Assembly: GCA_016196415.1 (NCBI GenBank)
Contig: JACPXS010000030.1
Span: forward strand, 1 to 18,069
Length of the DNA stretch: 18,069 bases
Origin: Candidatus Omnitrophota bacterium
GTDB lineage: Bacteria > Omnitrophota > Koll11 > Aquiviventales > Aquiviventaceae
Reading direction: 5' to 3'
Shown: one piece after another, positions 9,759 through 16,730 of the stretch
Numbering within the stretch: the stretch's first letter is position 1
How the letters are laid out: each line of letters starts with the position of its first letter
Program-made: the position numbers and the translations under genes
Notes under the pieces: generated by a model
The model's input: only the letters and a program-made list of their open reading frames with translations
Databases searched by the model: none
What the model was told of the DNA's origin: nothing

Positions 9759-10217
9759 ATGGAAAGCATCCACCCCATGGTCGTGCACTTTCCCATCGCG
9801 CTGGTGTTGACGGCCGTGGGATTGGATCTGGCCGCCGTCATCCTCAGGCGCCCGACCCTCCATCGGCTCGCGCTCTGGAATCTCGGTCTCGGGACGCTCG
9901 GAGCGGCCGCGGCCGTCCTGACGGGTCTGCAGGCCGAGGATGTCGCCAAACATTCCTTTGAGATCTGGCGGATCATGGAGCTTCATAAGCGACTGGGGAT
10001 CACCACGCTGATCCTGGGGCTCATGATCGTCGGCTGGCGGGTGCGCGCGCGGGATCAGATGCGCCCGCGCCGTCGCGCCGTCACGCTCGCCGTGATGCTC
10101 ATGATGGCCTCGACGCTTGGGCTCGGCGCGTATCTCGGCGGCCGCATGGTGTATGAGTTTGGCGTGGGGGCTCGCGGCGGCGCGACCACCAATTCGCCGG
10201 TGCCCCACACTGAGTAA
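9759..10217 (+). CDS. DUF2231-type four-helix membrane protein
   Basis: This 152-residue integral membrane protein opens with the DUF2231 hallmark IHPMVVHFPIAL (residues 4-15). About four membrane helices are predictable, near 9-28, 40-57, 80-94 and 108-126. Histidines H5, H10, H65 and H76 lie close to helix ends, and a GGRMVYEFGVG motif (128-138) follows the last helix. DUF2231 proteins have no established biochemical role; the paired His residues have led to suggestions of haem or metal binding. It starts 36 bases after the preceding gene on the same strand, with GGAG about 10 bases before the ATG, and is probably the last gene of the copper operon. A role in copper redox chemistry is only a hypothesis. 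Confidence 0.82.
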   Translation: MESIHPMVVHFPIALVLTAVGLDLAAVILRRPTLHRLALWNLGLGTLGAAAAVLTGLQAEDVAKHSFEIWRIMELHKRLGITTLILGLMIVGWRVRARDQMRPRRRAVTLAVMLMMASTLGLGAYLGGRMVYEFGVGARGGATTNSPVPHTE

Positions 10218-10297
10218 TCCGATGCGTCCGTGCGCGTTCTGCCATCCGCATGCCTCCGCTCTTGAAGAGTGCGCCGCGGATCAGGTAAGGTTGTACA

Positions 10298-10439
10298 CAG
10301 TGCAATCGCCTGTTCGCAACAGGCGGGAAGGAGGCGGCTGAATGGTGCGGAAGCGACATCTCGCACGGCGGAAAGTCGCTAAGAGACGACACCGCAGAAC
10401 ACGACGCTGCTAGTTCCCCGCAGCGCGTAGAGATCCTCG
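10298..10439 (+). ncRNA. Possible structured RNA or 3' UTR after the copper operon
   Basis: From the DUF2231 stop to tatC there are about 365 bases without a convincing gene. The stretch holds several hairpins: a perfect 8-bp stem with a 3-base loop (10307-10314 with 10318-10325), GTGCG/CGCAC around 10345, and CGCTGC/GCAGCG near 10403-10423. A weak promoter (TTGAAG at 10262-10267, 18 bases, TAAGGT at 10286-10291) could start a transcript of about 175 nt ending in the terminator at 10440-10474. It does not match SRP RNA, 6S RNA, tmRNA or RNase P RNA signatures that I know. It may simply be the operon's 3' UTR. Confidence 0.3.
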
Positions 10440-10474
10440 ACGCCCCGCCAAGGAGTGGCGGGGCGTTGCGTTTT
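10440..10474 (+). terminator. Rho-independent terminator of the copper region
   Basis: A perfect 10-bp GC-rich stem (ACGCCCCGCC at 10440-10449 with GGCGGGGCGT at 10457-10466) has a 7-base loop (AAGGAGT) and is followed by a T-rich tail (TGCGTTTT). It lies after the last copper-operon gene and before the tatC promoter, so it probably ends the copper transcript or the candidate small RNA. Confidence 0.85.
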
Positions 10475-10544
10475 CTCGGTCAGAAGATCCGGTCTTGGCT
10501 GAGGCTCAGGGTTCAGGGTTGGGGGCAGCACCCGCCCCCCCGCC

Positions 10545-10573
10545 TCGAAATTCTCAACGCCGCGTGTTACAAT
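10545..10573 (+). promoter_or_regulatory. tatC extended -10 promoter, predicted leaderless start
   Basis: An extended -10 reads TG-n-TACAAT (TG at 10565-10566, hexamer 10568-10573). A weak -35 TCGAAA lies 17 bases upstream (10545-10550). Exactly 9 bases separate the -10 from the ATG at 10583, so transcription should start within 2-3 bases of the start codon. No ribosome site is present. Confidence 0.65.
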
Positions 10574-10582
10574 CCAATCGTC

Positions 10583-11347
10583 ATGCACGCCGCACCCCCG
10601 CAGGGCACGTCAACCCAGATGGAATCCGAGAGGCGGCGGCCGCAGTTGACCTTGGCCGAGCACCTTGAGGAATTGCGCCGACGGCTCGGCATCAGCTTAG
10701 CGGTGCTCCTGGGAGCGATCGGCGTCAGCTTCCTCTATGTCGATCGCATCATCCACTGGTTGCAGCGTCCCGTGGAAGGGCTCCTGCCGCAATTCGCGTT
10801 CTTCAGCCCAACCGAACCATTGGTGGCGTACGTGAAAGTCGCCGGCCTCGCCGGCCTGGCCCTCGCCATGCCGGTCATCCTTCTGGAATGCTGGGGGTTC
10901 ATCCGGATGGGGCTGACGCGCAAGGAGCGATCGACGGGGATGTGCATCGTCTGGTGGGGCAGCGTCCAGTTCCTAGCGGGAGCGGCGGTGGCGTACTACA
11001 TCTTCTTGCCGGTCTCGTTGCGCTTCCTGCTGGGCATCGGCCACGCGTACCTGATGCCTGTGATCTCCATCGACCGCTATCTCGCCTTCGTGACCACGCT
11101 GCTCTTCTGGTTCGGCATCGTCTTTGAGCTTCCGGTCATCCTCTATGGACTGGCTCGGGTCGGGATTGTCACCCCAATGTGGCTTCGCCAGCAACGTCCC
11201 TACGCCGTCCTCGTGCTGGTGATCATCGCCGCCGTCATCACCCCCACCACCGATCCTGTGAATCTTTGCTTGTTGGCCGTCCCGCTGATCCTGCTCTATG
11301 AGTGCTCGATTGTGATCACCCGCTTGGCCATGCGCCGGCGCGGGTAA
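10583..11347 (+). CDS. tatC: Sec-independent (Tat) translocase subunit TatC
   Basis: This 254-residue inner-membrane protein recognises twin-arginine signal peptides and forms the Tat receptor complex with TatA/TatB. Seen in the sequence: the cytoplasmic N-terminal motif HLEELRRRL, six hydrophobic helices, FFSPTEP in the first periplasmic loop, the conserved Glu in FGIVFELP, and the C-terminal ITPTTDPVN and LLYE. No tatA or tatB is adjacent. The ATG at 10583 was chosen because the promoter -10 ends 9 bases before it; ATG 10619 (MESERRRPQ) is an alternative but has no ribosome site. It converges on the symporter gene, with only 12 bases between the stops. Identification is firm; the start is moderately sure. 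Confidence 0.95.
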   Translation: MHAAPPQGTSTQMESERRRPQLTLAEHLEELRRRLGISLAVLLGAIGVSFLYVDRIIHWLQRPVEGLLPQFAFFSPTEPLVAYVKVAGLAGLALAMPVILLECWGFIRMGLTRKERSTGMCIVWWGSVQFLAGAAVAYYIFLPVSLRFLLGIGHAYLMPVISIDRYLAFVTTLLFWFGIVFELPVILYGLARVGIVTPMWLRQQRPYAVLVLVIIAAVITPTTDPVNLCLLAVPLILLYECSIVITRLAMRRRG

Positions 11348-11359
11348 CGCCGTTCCTCC

Positions 11360-13171
11360 TCATCCGTTCCCTCCAGCGATCCCTCGACGCGGGTGTCTCG
11401 TGGGCTGAGCCCAGACGCCGGCCAGCACGATCGTCCACCCCAGCACGGCGCTGAGGCACCAGAGCCATCCGATGCGCGCAGACCCCACCATCAGCTCAAG
11501 GGGCCCGATCGTCGTGGCCAGGAGCGCGACCGTCCCGGCGATCCACTGGGCGAGGCTGGCGGCCCACGACGCGTCTTGAGCCGTCGCGGACGCGATCGGC
11601 TTCCACCATCCTGGTGGCTGCACGCGCGCATGGAAGCGTTGCAGCGTCTGGCGATCGACAGGCGGCGTGCACAGCGTCACCGGAAGCCACACCAGCGCGG
11701 TGCCGACGATCATGAATCCCAGCTCGATGAGCAAACCGGAGGGCCATCCCAGCCACCGGAGCGCGTACGGTCGCAGGAGGATGACCGGCACGCTCGCGGT
11801 CATCGCCGCAATTTCACTCCAGGGGTTGATGCGCCACCACAGCCAGCGCAGCAAGAACACCGGGCCGATGCCGGCGGTCAGATTGAGAATCCACGTGAAG
11901 GAGGCTCCAATGCTGTGGTGGGAAAAGGCGACGGCCATGGCGCCGGCGGCAAGCGCGACGGGGAGGCATCGCGCGACGAAGAGATAGTGGCGCTCGGATG
12001 CGGTGCGGTTCACGAATCGTTTGTAGCCGTCGTTGAGGAGATAGGAGGCGCCCCAATTGAGCTGGGTGCTCAGCGTGGAGAGAAACGCCGCGAAAAACGA
12101 CGCGACCAGCACGCCCCGCATGCCGATCGGCAGCAGCATCGTGATCAACCGGGGGTAGGCTCGTTCATGATCGATGAACACTCCATGCGTCGATGGCGCG
12201 GCGAGTTGAGCGTCGGGAATAAGGAGGATCGACGCCAGCGCGGTGATGATCCAAGGCCAGGAGCGGAGGCAGTAGTGGGCGATGTTGAACCACAGCACGG
12301 AGAACATCGCCTGGCGCTCATCCTTGCAGGAAACCAGCCGCTGCACGACCACGCCGCCGCCATCGGTATTCTTCCACGCCCACCACTGCAACAGGATCAA
12401 TCCGAGGAACCAGCCGATTGGCGAGCTCAACAGGCTCGAGCCGTCCCCCGCGGGGCCTGGGGGGATGACGGAGAGAAACGACGTCCCCTGAAGCCGTTGG
12501 GTCAAGACCGCCAGCCCTCCCACCGCGTGCACGGCGTAGATGGCGAGCACCACAGCCCCCACCATCGCCCACATGAACTGAAACGCATCGGTCAGCACGA
12601 CGCCCCACAACCCGGAGACTGAGGTGTAGCACGTCCCGAGCAGGACACAGGCCACAATGGCCTGTCCCCGGCCCACTCCGGTGGTCTCCTGCAGGACTTT
12701 GGTCATGCCCACGACCGGCCACACCCCCATCACGTAGCAGTTGTAGAACAACCCCCAGTAGAGTGCTTTGAATCCGCGAAGGAACGCGGCCGCGACCCCG
12801 CTATAACGCAGCTCCACCAACTCGACCTCTGTCATGACGTTGGCGCGCTTCCAGAGTTTGGCGAACACGAACACGGTGAGCATCGTGCTGATGCCCAGCG
12901 CCCACACTTCCCAGACGCCCCAGATCCCTCGACGGCGCACCATCCCGGTGATGAGGAGCGGCGTATCTGAGGAGAACGCGGTCGCTGCAATCGAGGTGCC
13001 GGCCAGCCACCAGCCGAGCGCCCGGTTGGAAACGAAATAGGCCTCGAGGCTGGCGCCCGCCACGCGTCGAAGGGCGAGTCCAATCCCGATGCTGGCCAGG
13101 CAAAAGGCGGCGACAATTGCCCAATCGATCCAGTGCATCGCAGGCTGCCGGGCGGCGAGGATCGGCGTCAC
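11360..13171 (-). CDS. SSS-family sodium:solute symporter
   Basis: This roughly 603-residue inner-membrane protein has 12 or more hydrophobic helices and solute:sodium symporter family features: DWAIVAAFCLASIGIGL in TM1, AYFVSNRALGWWLAG and the ATAFSSDTPL region in the first helices, and the Na+-site helix with FLSTLSTQLNWGASYLLNDGYKRF residues split across its C-terminal half. The C-terminal part has extra helices and a loop ending in a basic tail. The GTG at 13171 overlaps the anmK stop (GTGA) and is preceded by a GAGGGGG ribosome site; the ATG at 13138 (MHWIDW) is an alternative without one. It is the last gene of the murQ-anmK operon, so the substrate may be a sugar or muropeptide-derived compound or amino acid. 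Substrate is inference only. Confidence 0.87.
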   Translation of the reverse strand: MTPILAARQPAMHWIDWAIVAAFCLASIGIGLALRRVAGASLEAYFVSNRALGWWLAGTSIAATAFSSDTPLLITGMVRRRGIWGVWEVWALGISTMLTVFVFAKLWKRANVMTEVELVELRYSGVAAAFLRGFKALYWGLFYNCYVMGVWPVVGMTKVLQETTGVGRGQAIVACVLLGTCYTSVSGLWGVVLTDAFQFMWAMVGAVVLAIYAVHAVGGLAVLTQRLQGTSFLSVIPPGPAGDGSSLLSSPIGWFLGLILLQWWAWKNTDGGGVVVQRLVSCKDERQAMFSVLWFNIAHYCLRSWPWIITALASILLIPDAQLAAPSTHGVFIDHERAYPRLITMLLPIGMRGVLVASFFAAFLSTLSTQLNWGASYLLNDGYKRFVNRTASERHYLFVARCLPVALAAGAMAVAFSHHSIGASFTWILNLTAGIGPVFLLRWLWWRINPWSEIAAMTASVPVILLRPYALRWLGWPSGLLIELGFMIVGTALVWLPVTLCTPPVDRQTLQRFHARVQPPGWWKPIASATAQDASWAASLAQWIAGTVALLATTIGPLELMVGSARIGWLWCLSAVLGWTIVLAGVWAQPTRHPRRGIAGGNG

Positions 13172-14280
13172 GGGCGCCCCCTCACCGGCGTCATGGTCCC
13201 GAGCACGCACGCGCTGCGCGATCCGGTGGTCGCCGGAAGGTGGTTGATCCGGCCCCGGAGCGCCCGAAGGGCGAGGAAGGCGAACGCGACCGGTTCCTTG
13301 GCCTGGACCGGAATGCCGTAGCGCTCGATGGAAGAGACCGGCACCGGGTACAGCAGCCTGGCCAGATGTCGCATGAGGGTTCGGTTGCGCGCCCCGCCCC
13401 CGCCGATGATCGTTTCGCGCAGCCGATGCGGCACAAATCGCCGGTAGCTCTCCGCAATGCTGTAGGCCGTGAAATACGTGACCGTGGCGATGACATCTTC
13501 CGGCGCCCGCGCGAGCCTCACGCCCACGATGTGCTCAAGGAACGTCTCGTTGAAGAGTTCGCGTCCCGTCGATTTGGGCGGCGGCTGCCGGAAATACGGG
13601 TGTCGCCAGAGCCGTTCCACCGCGCGGTGATCAATCCGGCCTCGCAACGCGAGATGGCCGTGGTCATCGTAACGCAACCGGCCTCGACTGGCGCGCTGCA
13701 CCATGAGGTCGATCAGGCAGTTCCCTGGTCCGGTATCGAACGCGCGCGTTGGGATGCCGCGCCCCACGATGGTGACGTTGGCGATGCCGCCGATATTTTG
13801 CAGCGCCCTGACGGACCCGCCGCCGAAGAACGTCTCGTCAAAATACGGGATAAGCGGCGCCCCCTCCCCTCCCGTTGCGATATCTCGCTGACGGAAATCG
13901 GCGATGACCGGGATGCCGGTTCGCTGCGCAATGACGGCCGGCTCGCCAAGTTGGAGGGTGGAGGGAATGGGGTCCCGCGGGCCATGGTAGATCGTGTGCC
14001 CGTGGGAGCCAATGACCGCCACGCGACGCGGGGACATGCGCAAGTGTTTGAGCAGGCGCAAGGCGGAGCGGGCGAACTGCTCGCCCAGCTCCATGTTGAG
14101 GCTTGAGAGCGAAGCCGCCGTCAGCGTCGCGCCGCGGCGCAGCGTGCGCGAAAGCCGTTCGGGATAGGGCCAGGTCTGCTCAGCCAGGACCCGAAGCGAG
14201 CGCCCTGTGAACTGCGCCAGGGCCGCCGACATGCCATCGCATGAGGTACCCGACATCAAGCCGAGCGCGAGCGAGGGCAT
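13168..14280 (-). CDS. anmK: Anhydro-N-acetylmuramic acid kinase
   Basis: This 370-residue cytoplasmic kinase cleaves the 1,6-anhydro ring of anhMurNAc and phosphorylates it to MurNAc-6-P using ATP. The N-terminal GLMSGTSCDGMS (7-18) matches the family ATP-binding start, with Cys in place of the usual Leu/Val. Further matches are IGSHGHTIYH (90-99), GEPAVIAQRTG (112-122), VIADFRQRDIATGGEGAPL (125-143), QNIGGIANV (161-169) and FDTGPGN with catalytic Asp at 182, the same number as in the Pseudomonas enzyme. GGGARNRTLM lies in the C-terminal lobe. The length is typical. It sits between murQ, whose product acts next, and the symporter. Confidence 0.94.
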   Translation of the reverse strand: MPSLALGLMSGTSCDGMSAALAQFTGRSLRVLAEQTWPYPERLSRTLRRGATLTAASLSSLNMELGEQFARSALRLLKHLRMSPRRVAVIGSHGHTIYHGPRDPIPSTLQLGEPAVIAQRTGIPVIADFRQRDIATGGEGAPLIPYFDETFFGGGSVRALQNIGGIANVTIVGRGIPTRAFDTGPGNCLIDLMVQRASRGRLRYDDHGHLALRGRIDHRAVERLWRHPYFRQPPPKSTGRELFNETFLEHIVGVRLARAPEDVIATVTYFTAYSIAESYRRFVPHRLRETIIGGGGARNRTLMRHLARLLYPVPVSSIERYGIPVQAKEPVAFAFLALRALRGRINHLPATTGSRSACVLGTMTPVRGRP

Positions 14281-14313
14281 CAGAGGCGGCGAAGAGACCG
14301 CAGCGCCGTGGAA

Positions 14314-15225
14314 TCACGGGGCTGTTGGAGCATCGTGAAGGGCGCGTCGGAGCGATCCATGCCTCCTCGCCAGATGACGGAGCGCTGCCGGATAGGTCAG
14401 TTCCTGTCGCAGCATGAGAATCGCGGCGTTCACCCGTCCCCGCGCGCTCCGAAGCGCGCGAACGGCCTTAGGTTCGGAGCACCGCGCGATAGTCCGCACG
14501 ATGCGGACGGCTCGCGCACGCAATTTCCTCGACGTCGGACGTACCTCCACCATGAGGTTGCCGTAGGTGTTTCCCGCCTGGACCATCGCGCCGAGCGTGA
14601 GCATGTTGAGGGCGAGTTTGGTCGCGGTGCCCACTTTTAAACGGGTTGAGCCGGTCAGCAGTTCAGGGCCGACGGCCAGGCAGATCCGGATCGTCGCGGG
14701 AATGGGCGGGTGCGGATGGCCGCTGATGAGCACCGTGACCGCTCCGCTGCGCGCGGCGGCGGCAAGTGCTGCGTCGACAAACGGCGTGACCCCGCTGGCC
14801 GAGATCCCAACGACGACATCTCCCGGCTGGACGCGGCGCCGAATCACTCGACGGGCGCTCGCCCGATCGTCCTCCGCGCCTTCGCGGGATCGAAAGACCG
14901 CCTCGCGCCCACCGGCGATGATCGCCTGGATCTGCCCGGGGCGGGTCGAGAACGTGGGCGGGCATTCGGCGGCTTCCATCACGCCGAGCCGCCCACTGGT
15001 GCCTGCGCCGACGAACACCAGCCGGCCGCCGCGTTGCAGCGTCTTGGCGATCACGCGGATCGCGCGGGCCAGCGGCCGATGGCATCGCGCCACGGCCTGG
15101 ATGACGTGCCGGTCCTCGCGGCTCATGAGCTGGAGCAGGCGTACGGGTGAGAGTCGATCGAGGTCGTGGCTGCGAGGATGGCGCTGCTCGGTGAGGAGCC
15201 GATGGTAGCGAATCGCGCGCGGCAT
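14314..15225 (-). CDS. murQ: N-acetylmuramic acid 6-phosphate etherase
   Basis: This 303-residue cytoplasmic SIS-domain enzyme removes the D-lactyl ether of MurNAc-6-P to give GlcNAc-6-P. Seen: the N-terminal LTEQRHP and LDRLSP motifs, FVGAGTSGRLGVMEAAECPPTF split over 71-92 with the catalytic Glu at 87, REGAEDD with the second catalytic Glu at 115, GISASGVTPF for phosphate binding, and KVGTATKLALNMLTLGAM with the following GN(T)YGNLMVE. The length is that of the family. The ATG at 15225 was chosen because family homology begins there and a promoter -10 ends 9 bases upstream; the open frame extends to 15546 but that part runs through the divergent intergenic region and nagZ. It is the first gene of the minus-strand recycling operon, 33 bases before anmK. 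Confidence 0.93.
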   Translation of the reverse strand: MPRAIRYHRLLTEQRHPRSHDLDRLSPVRLLQLMSREDRHVIQAVARCHRPLARAIRVIAKTLQRGGRLVFVGAGTSGRLGVMEAAECPPTFSTRPGQIQAIIAGGREAVFRSREGAEDDRASARRVIRRRVQPGDVVVGISASGVTPFVDAALAAAARSGAVTVLISGHPHPPIPATIRICLAVGPELLTGSTRLKVGTATKLALNMLTLGAMVQAGNTYGNLMVEVRPTSRKLRARAVRIVRTIARCSEPKAVRALRSARGRVNAAILMLRQELTYPAALRHLARRHGSLRRALHDAPTAP

Positions 15226-15234
15226 CGCGGCATC

Positions 15235-15263
15235 AACATAACATGGACAGGACCCCCGCGCAA
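15235..15263 (-). promoter_or_regulatory. murQ operon promoter, predicted leaderless start
   Basis: On the minus strand, TTGCGC (15263-15258), a 17-base spacer and TATGTT (15240-15235) precede the murQ ATG by 9 bases. TG one base before the hexamer makes an extended -10. There is no ribosome site before the ATG, so the transcript should be leaderless. The -35 overlaps the edge of the palindrome at 15262-15294. Confidence 0.6.
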
Positions 15264-15294
15264 CACCGCTACGCTGCCCGCGTAGGGCGGTGTT
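15262..15294. promoter_or_regulatory. Palindrome between murQ and nagZ, candidate operator
   Basis: Outer arms AACACCGC (15262-15269) and GCGGTGTT (15287-15294) are perfect, as are inner arms TACGC (15270-15274) and GCGTA (15280-15284). The two sets are offset by an unpaired GG at 15285-15286, with a 5-base centre. It lies between the two divergent promoters and touches the murQ -35, so it could be an operator for both units. It could also be a repeat or hairpin; no regulator gene is present nearby. Confidence 0.45.
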
Positions 15295-15331
15295 CGTCCC
15301 CGCGGTGGGCGTGGCGGTCGCTCGCCGCAGG

Positions 15332-15340
15332 TGGTACAGT
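15332..15340 (+). promoter_or_regulatory. nagZ extended -10 promoter, predicted leaderless start
   Basis: TG at 15332-15333, one base, then TACAGT (15335-15340) form an extended -10 element. Exactly 9 bases separate it from the ATG at 15350. The -35 region is poor. The GCAGG before the ATG could act as a weak ribosome site only if transcription starts upstream. Confidence 0.6.
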
Positions 15341-15349
15341 GTTGGCAGG

Positions 15350-16408
15350 ATGCTTGAACGCCTGATCGGATCGTGTTTGGTGGTGGGCTTCCAGGGGACG
15401 GACGCCACGGATGCGCTCATTGCGTCACTCCGCGCGCTCGAGGCGCAGAACCTGATTGTCTTCGAACGGAATTTCCGCTCGCCGGAGCAGTTCATCCGGC
15501 TGATTCGACGGCTCGAGGAAGCGCTGGGGAGTCGCCTCTTGGTCATGATCGATCATGAAGGCGGCCGCGTGATCCGCTTCAGCGCCGGCGTGACGCGCTT
15601 TCCTGACGCCCGCGCCGTTTCGGCCACCCAGGGCGTGGAGGCCGTGGCACGTCAAGGAGCGGTGGAGGCCGAGGAGCTGAAGCGGCTGGGGGTGCGGATG
15701 AATCTGGCCCCGTGCGTCGATGTGATCGTCGAAGGCGCCGATCCGGTCATTGGGGACCGTTCCTACGGCGCGGATCCAGCGCGAGTCAGCGAGCTGGCTT
15801 GCGCCAGGATTCGCGGGCTGCAGCGTGGTTCGGTGGCGGCGTGCGCCAAGCATTTTCCCGGGCTCGGGGCGGTGCCGCGTGATCCGCATCAGACGTTGCC
15901 AACGATTCCATGTGGATGGGAGGCGATGGAGCGCGTGCACCTCAAGCCCTTTCAGGCCGCCATCGAATCGGGCGTGGCTGCGGTGATGTCCTCCCATGTG
16001 TGCTATCCAGGTCTGGGTGATCCCCCAAATCATCCCGCGACATTTTCTCCTGCACTGATCCGAGAGCTGCTCAGGAAGCGCTTGGGTTTCTCAGGGTTGA
16101 TCCTGACGGACGATTTAGAAATGGGCGCACTGCGCGCCCGAGGGACGGTCGCGGAGGCGTCGGTTCGAGCCAAGCAGGCAGGGCATGACTTGCTCCTGAT
16201 CTGCTCCGATCTATCTGCGGCGACCGCTGCCTCCAAGGCGCTCATGAAGGCATTCAAACATAACGAGTTAAATCGTGCAGAGCTTGAGGAAAGCGTTGAG
16301 AGGCTCTCACGGGTGAGGCAGACTTTTCTTTCCCGGTGGTGTCCTAATTTGGTGGGTGGCGCAGCGGCAGGCCCTGCCAAATTAGGACCTCTTTCCCAGT
16401 GTCCTTGA
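15350..16408 (+). CDS. nagZ: Beta-N-acetylhexosaminidase NagZ (GH3)
   Basis: This 352-residue glycoside hydrolase family 3 enzyme removes GlcNAc from GlcNAc-anhMurNAc muropeptides during wall recycling. Motifs: MIDHEGGRVIRF (67-77), AKHFPGLG (166-173), the catalytic dyad D178-P-H180, and LTDDLEMGA (252-260) with the likely nucleophile D254. No signal peptide is seen, so it should act in the cytoplasm as in Gram-negative recycling. The ATG at 15350 is supported by the promoter placement. The last 21 or so residues (from about 331) are encoded by a palindromic repeat at 16341-16388, which also leads to the stop; the family normally ends near RQTFLSR. It is divergent from murQ-anmK, with which it forms one pathway. 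Confidence 0.93.
   Translation: MLERLIGSCLVVGFQGTDATDALIASLRALEAQNLIVFERNFRSPEQFIRLIRRLEEALGSRLLVMIDHEGGRVIRFSAGVTRFPDARAVSATQGVEAVARQGAVEAEELKRLGVRMNLAPCVDVIVEGADPVIGDRSYGADPARVSELACARIRGLQRGSVAACAKHFPGLGAVPRDPHQTLPTIPCGWEAMERVHLKPFQAAIESGVAAVMSSHVCYPGLGDPPNHPATFSPALIRELLRKRLGFSGLILTDDLEMGALRARGTVAEASVRAKQAGHDLLLICSDLSAATAASKALMKAFKHNELNRAELEESVERLSRVRQTFLSRWCPNLVGGAAAGPAKLGPLSQCP
16341..16388. repeat. Dispersed palindromic repeat, copy B, fused to nagZ
   Basis: A perfect 12-bp inverted repeat, GTCCTAATTTGG (16341-16352) and CCAAATTAGGAC (16377-16388), flanks a 24-base middle that contains the core GGCGCAGCGGCAGG. The same core occurs in copy A (116-165). An inner hairpin GGCAG/CTGCC is also possible. 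There is no T-run after it, so it is not a typical terminator. It lies inside the 3' end of nagZ. Confidence 0.7.
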
Positions 16409-16434
16409 ATATTTGGGTTTAAATATGGTAATGT
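16405..16434 (+). promoter_or_regulatory. Possible AT-rich promoter of the structured RNA
   Basis: A markedly AT-rich stretch stands out in this GC-rich window. TTGAAT (16405-16410), 18 bases and TAATGT (16429-16434) are the best candidate elements, placing the start near 16441, just before the structured RNA. The -10 match is weak and TATGGT at 16424 is an alternative. Confidence 0.4.
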
Positions 16435-16440
16435 TTTTAT

Positions 16441-16625
16441 TCGGGAGCCGATAACGGCACACCGCTGCCACCAGGCGTGGCAGACCCTGCCTGATCTTGG
16501 GGGCGGGGCACCGAAAGGTGGGGTCGCAAAGCTCAAGGCCTACCTCGCATCGAAGCAGCGGGCGAGCGCTGGAGAAGCGCATGGAGCCGGTCGTTCCATA
16601 AAGGCGCCTCGAGGTCTGCGAAGAC
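16441..16625 (+). ncRNA. Structured RNA resembling a GEMM/c-di-GMP-I riboswitch
   Basis: The core at 16496-16541 has CTTG pairing with CAAG (16534-16537), GC with GC, and CACC-GAAA-GGTG (16509-16520) capped by a GNRA tetraloop, followed by GGGTCGCAAAGCT and then GGCCTACC. GEMM-I riboswitches share a GAAA-capped stem followed by GACGCAAAGC and GGCCUA. Differences: the usual CAAA on the 5' side is replaced by a G-run, and GACGC reads GTCGC. Other hairpins include GCCG-ATAA-CGGC (16447-16458), CTGCCAC/GTGGCAG (16464-16482) and GTCT-GCGA-AGAC (16614-16625). A strong terminator follows at 16731. It precedes the receiver-like gene and may control it. The class is tentative; that the RNA is structured is more secure. 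Confidence 0.5.
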
Positions 16626-16730
16626 TGCGACAAGGTTGCTTAGCTGCCGAAGCTTCTGAGGGCGCTTTGGTTGCCTTATCGCGCTCCCACGGCTTCATGA
16701 TCCCAACACGACCGATGATCGTATTCATGT
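16626..16730 (+). other. Linker between structured RNA and terminator
   Basis: About 105 bases with no gene seen. Partial pairings occur (GCTT/AAGC near 16637-16652, GGGCGC with GCGCTCCC near 16660-16688). This may be the expression platform of the RNA or an independent part of its 3' half. Confidence 0.3.

Noticed and set aside
10222..10341. Small frame with CAFC near its start (39 codons)
   Set aside because: It has a zinc-ribbon-like first half (C4, C7, C16) but no second cysteine pair, no ribosome site and overlaps a hairpin; support is too weak for a gene call.
10298..10474. SRP RNA, 6S RNA, tmRNA or RNase P RNA
   Set aside because: None of the conserved core motifs is present, and the 5' and 3' ends do not pair as in 6S RNA.
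11393..14106. Plus-strand open frames opposite the symporter and anmK (11393-12622, 13117-14106)
   Set aside because: Shadows of well-supported minus-strand genes; compositions are biased and no family is recognisable.
15226..15546. N-terminal extension of murQ into the intergenic region and nagZ
   Set aside because: The extension has no family match, crosses two promoters and overlaps the nagZ start; homology begins at the ATG at 15225.
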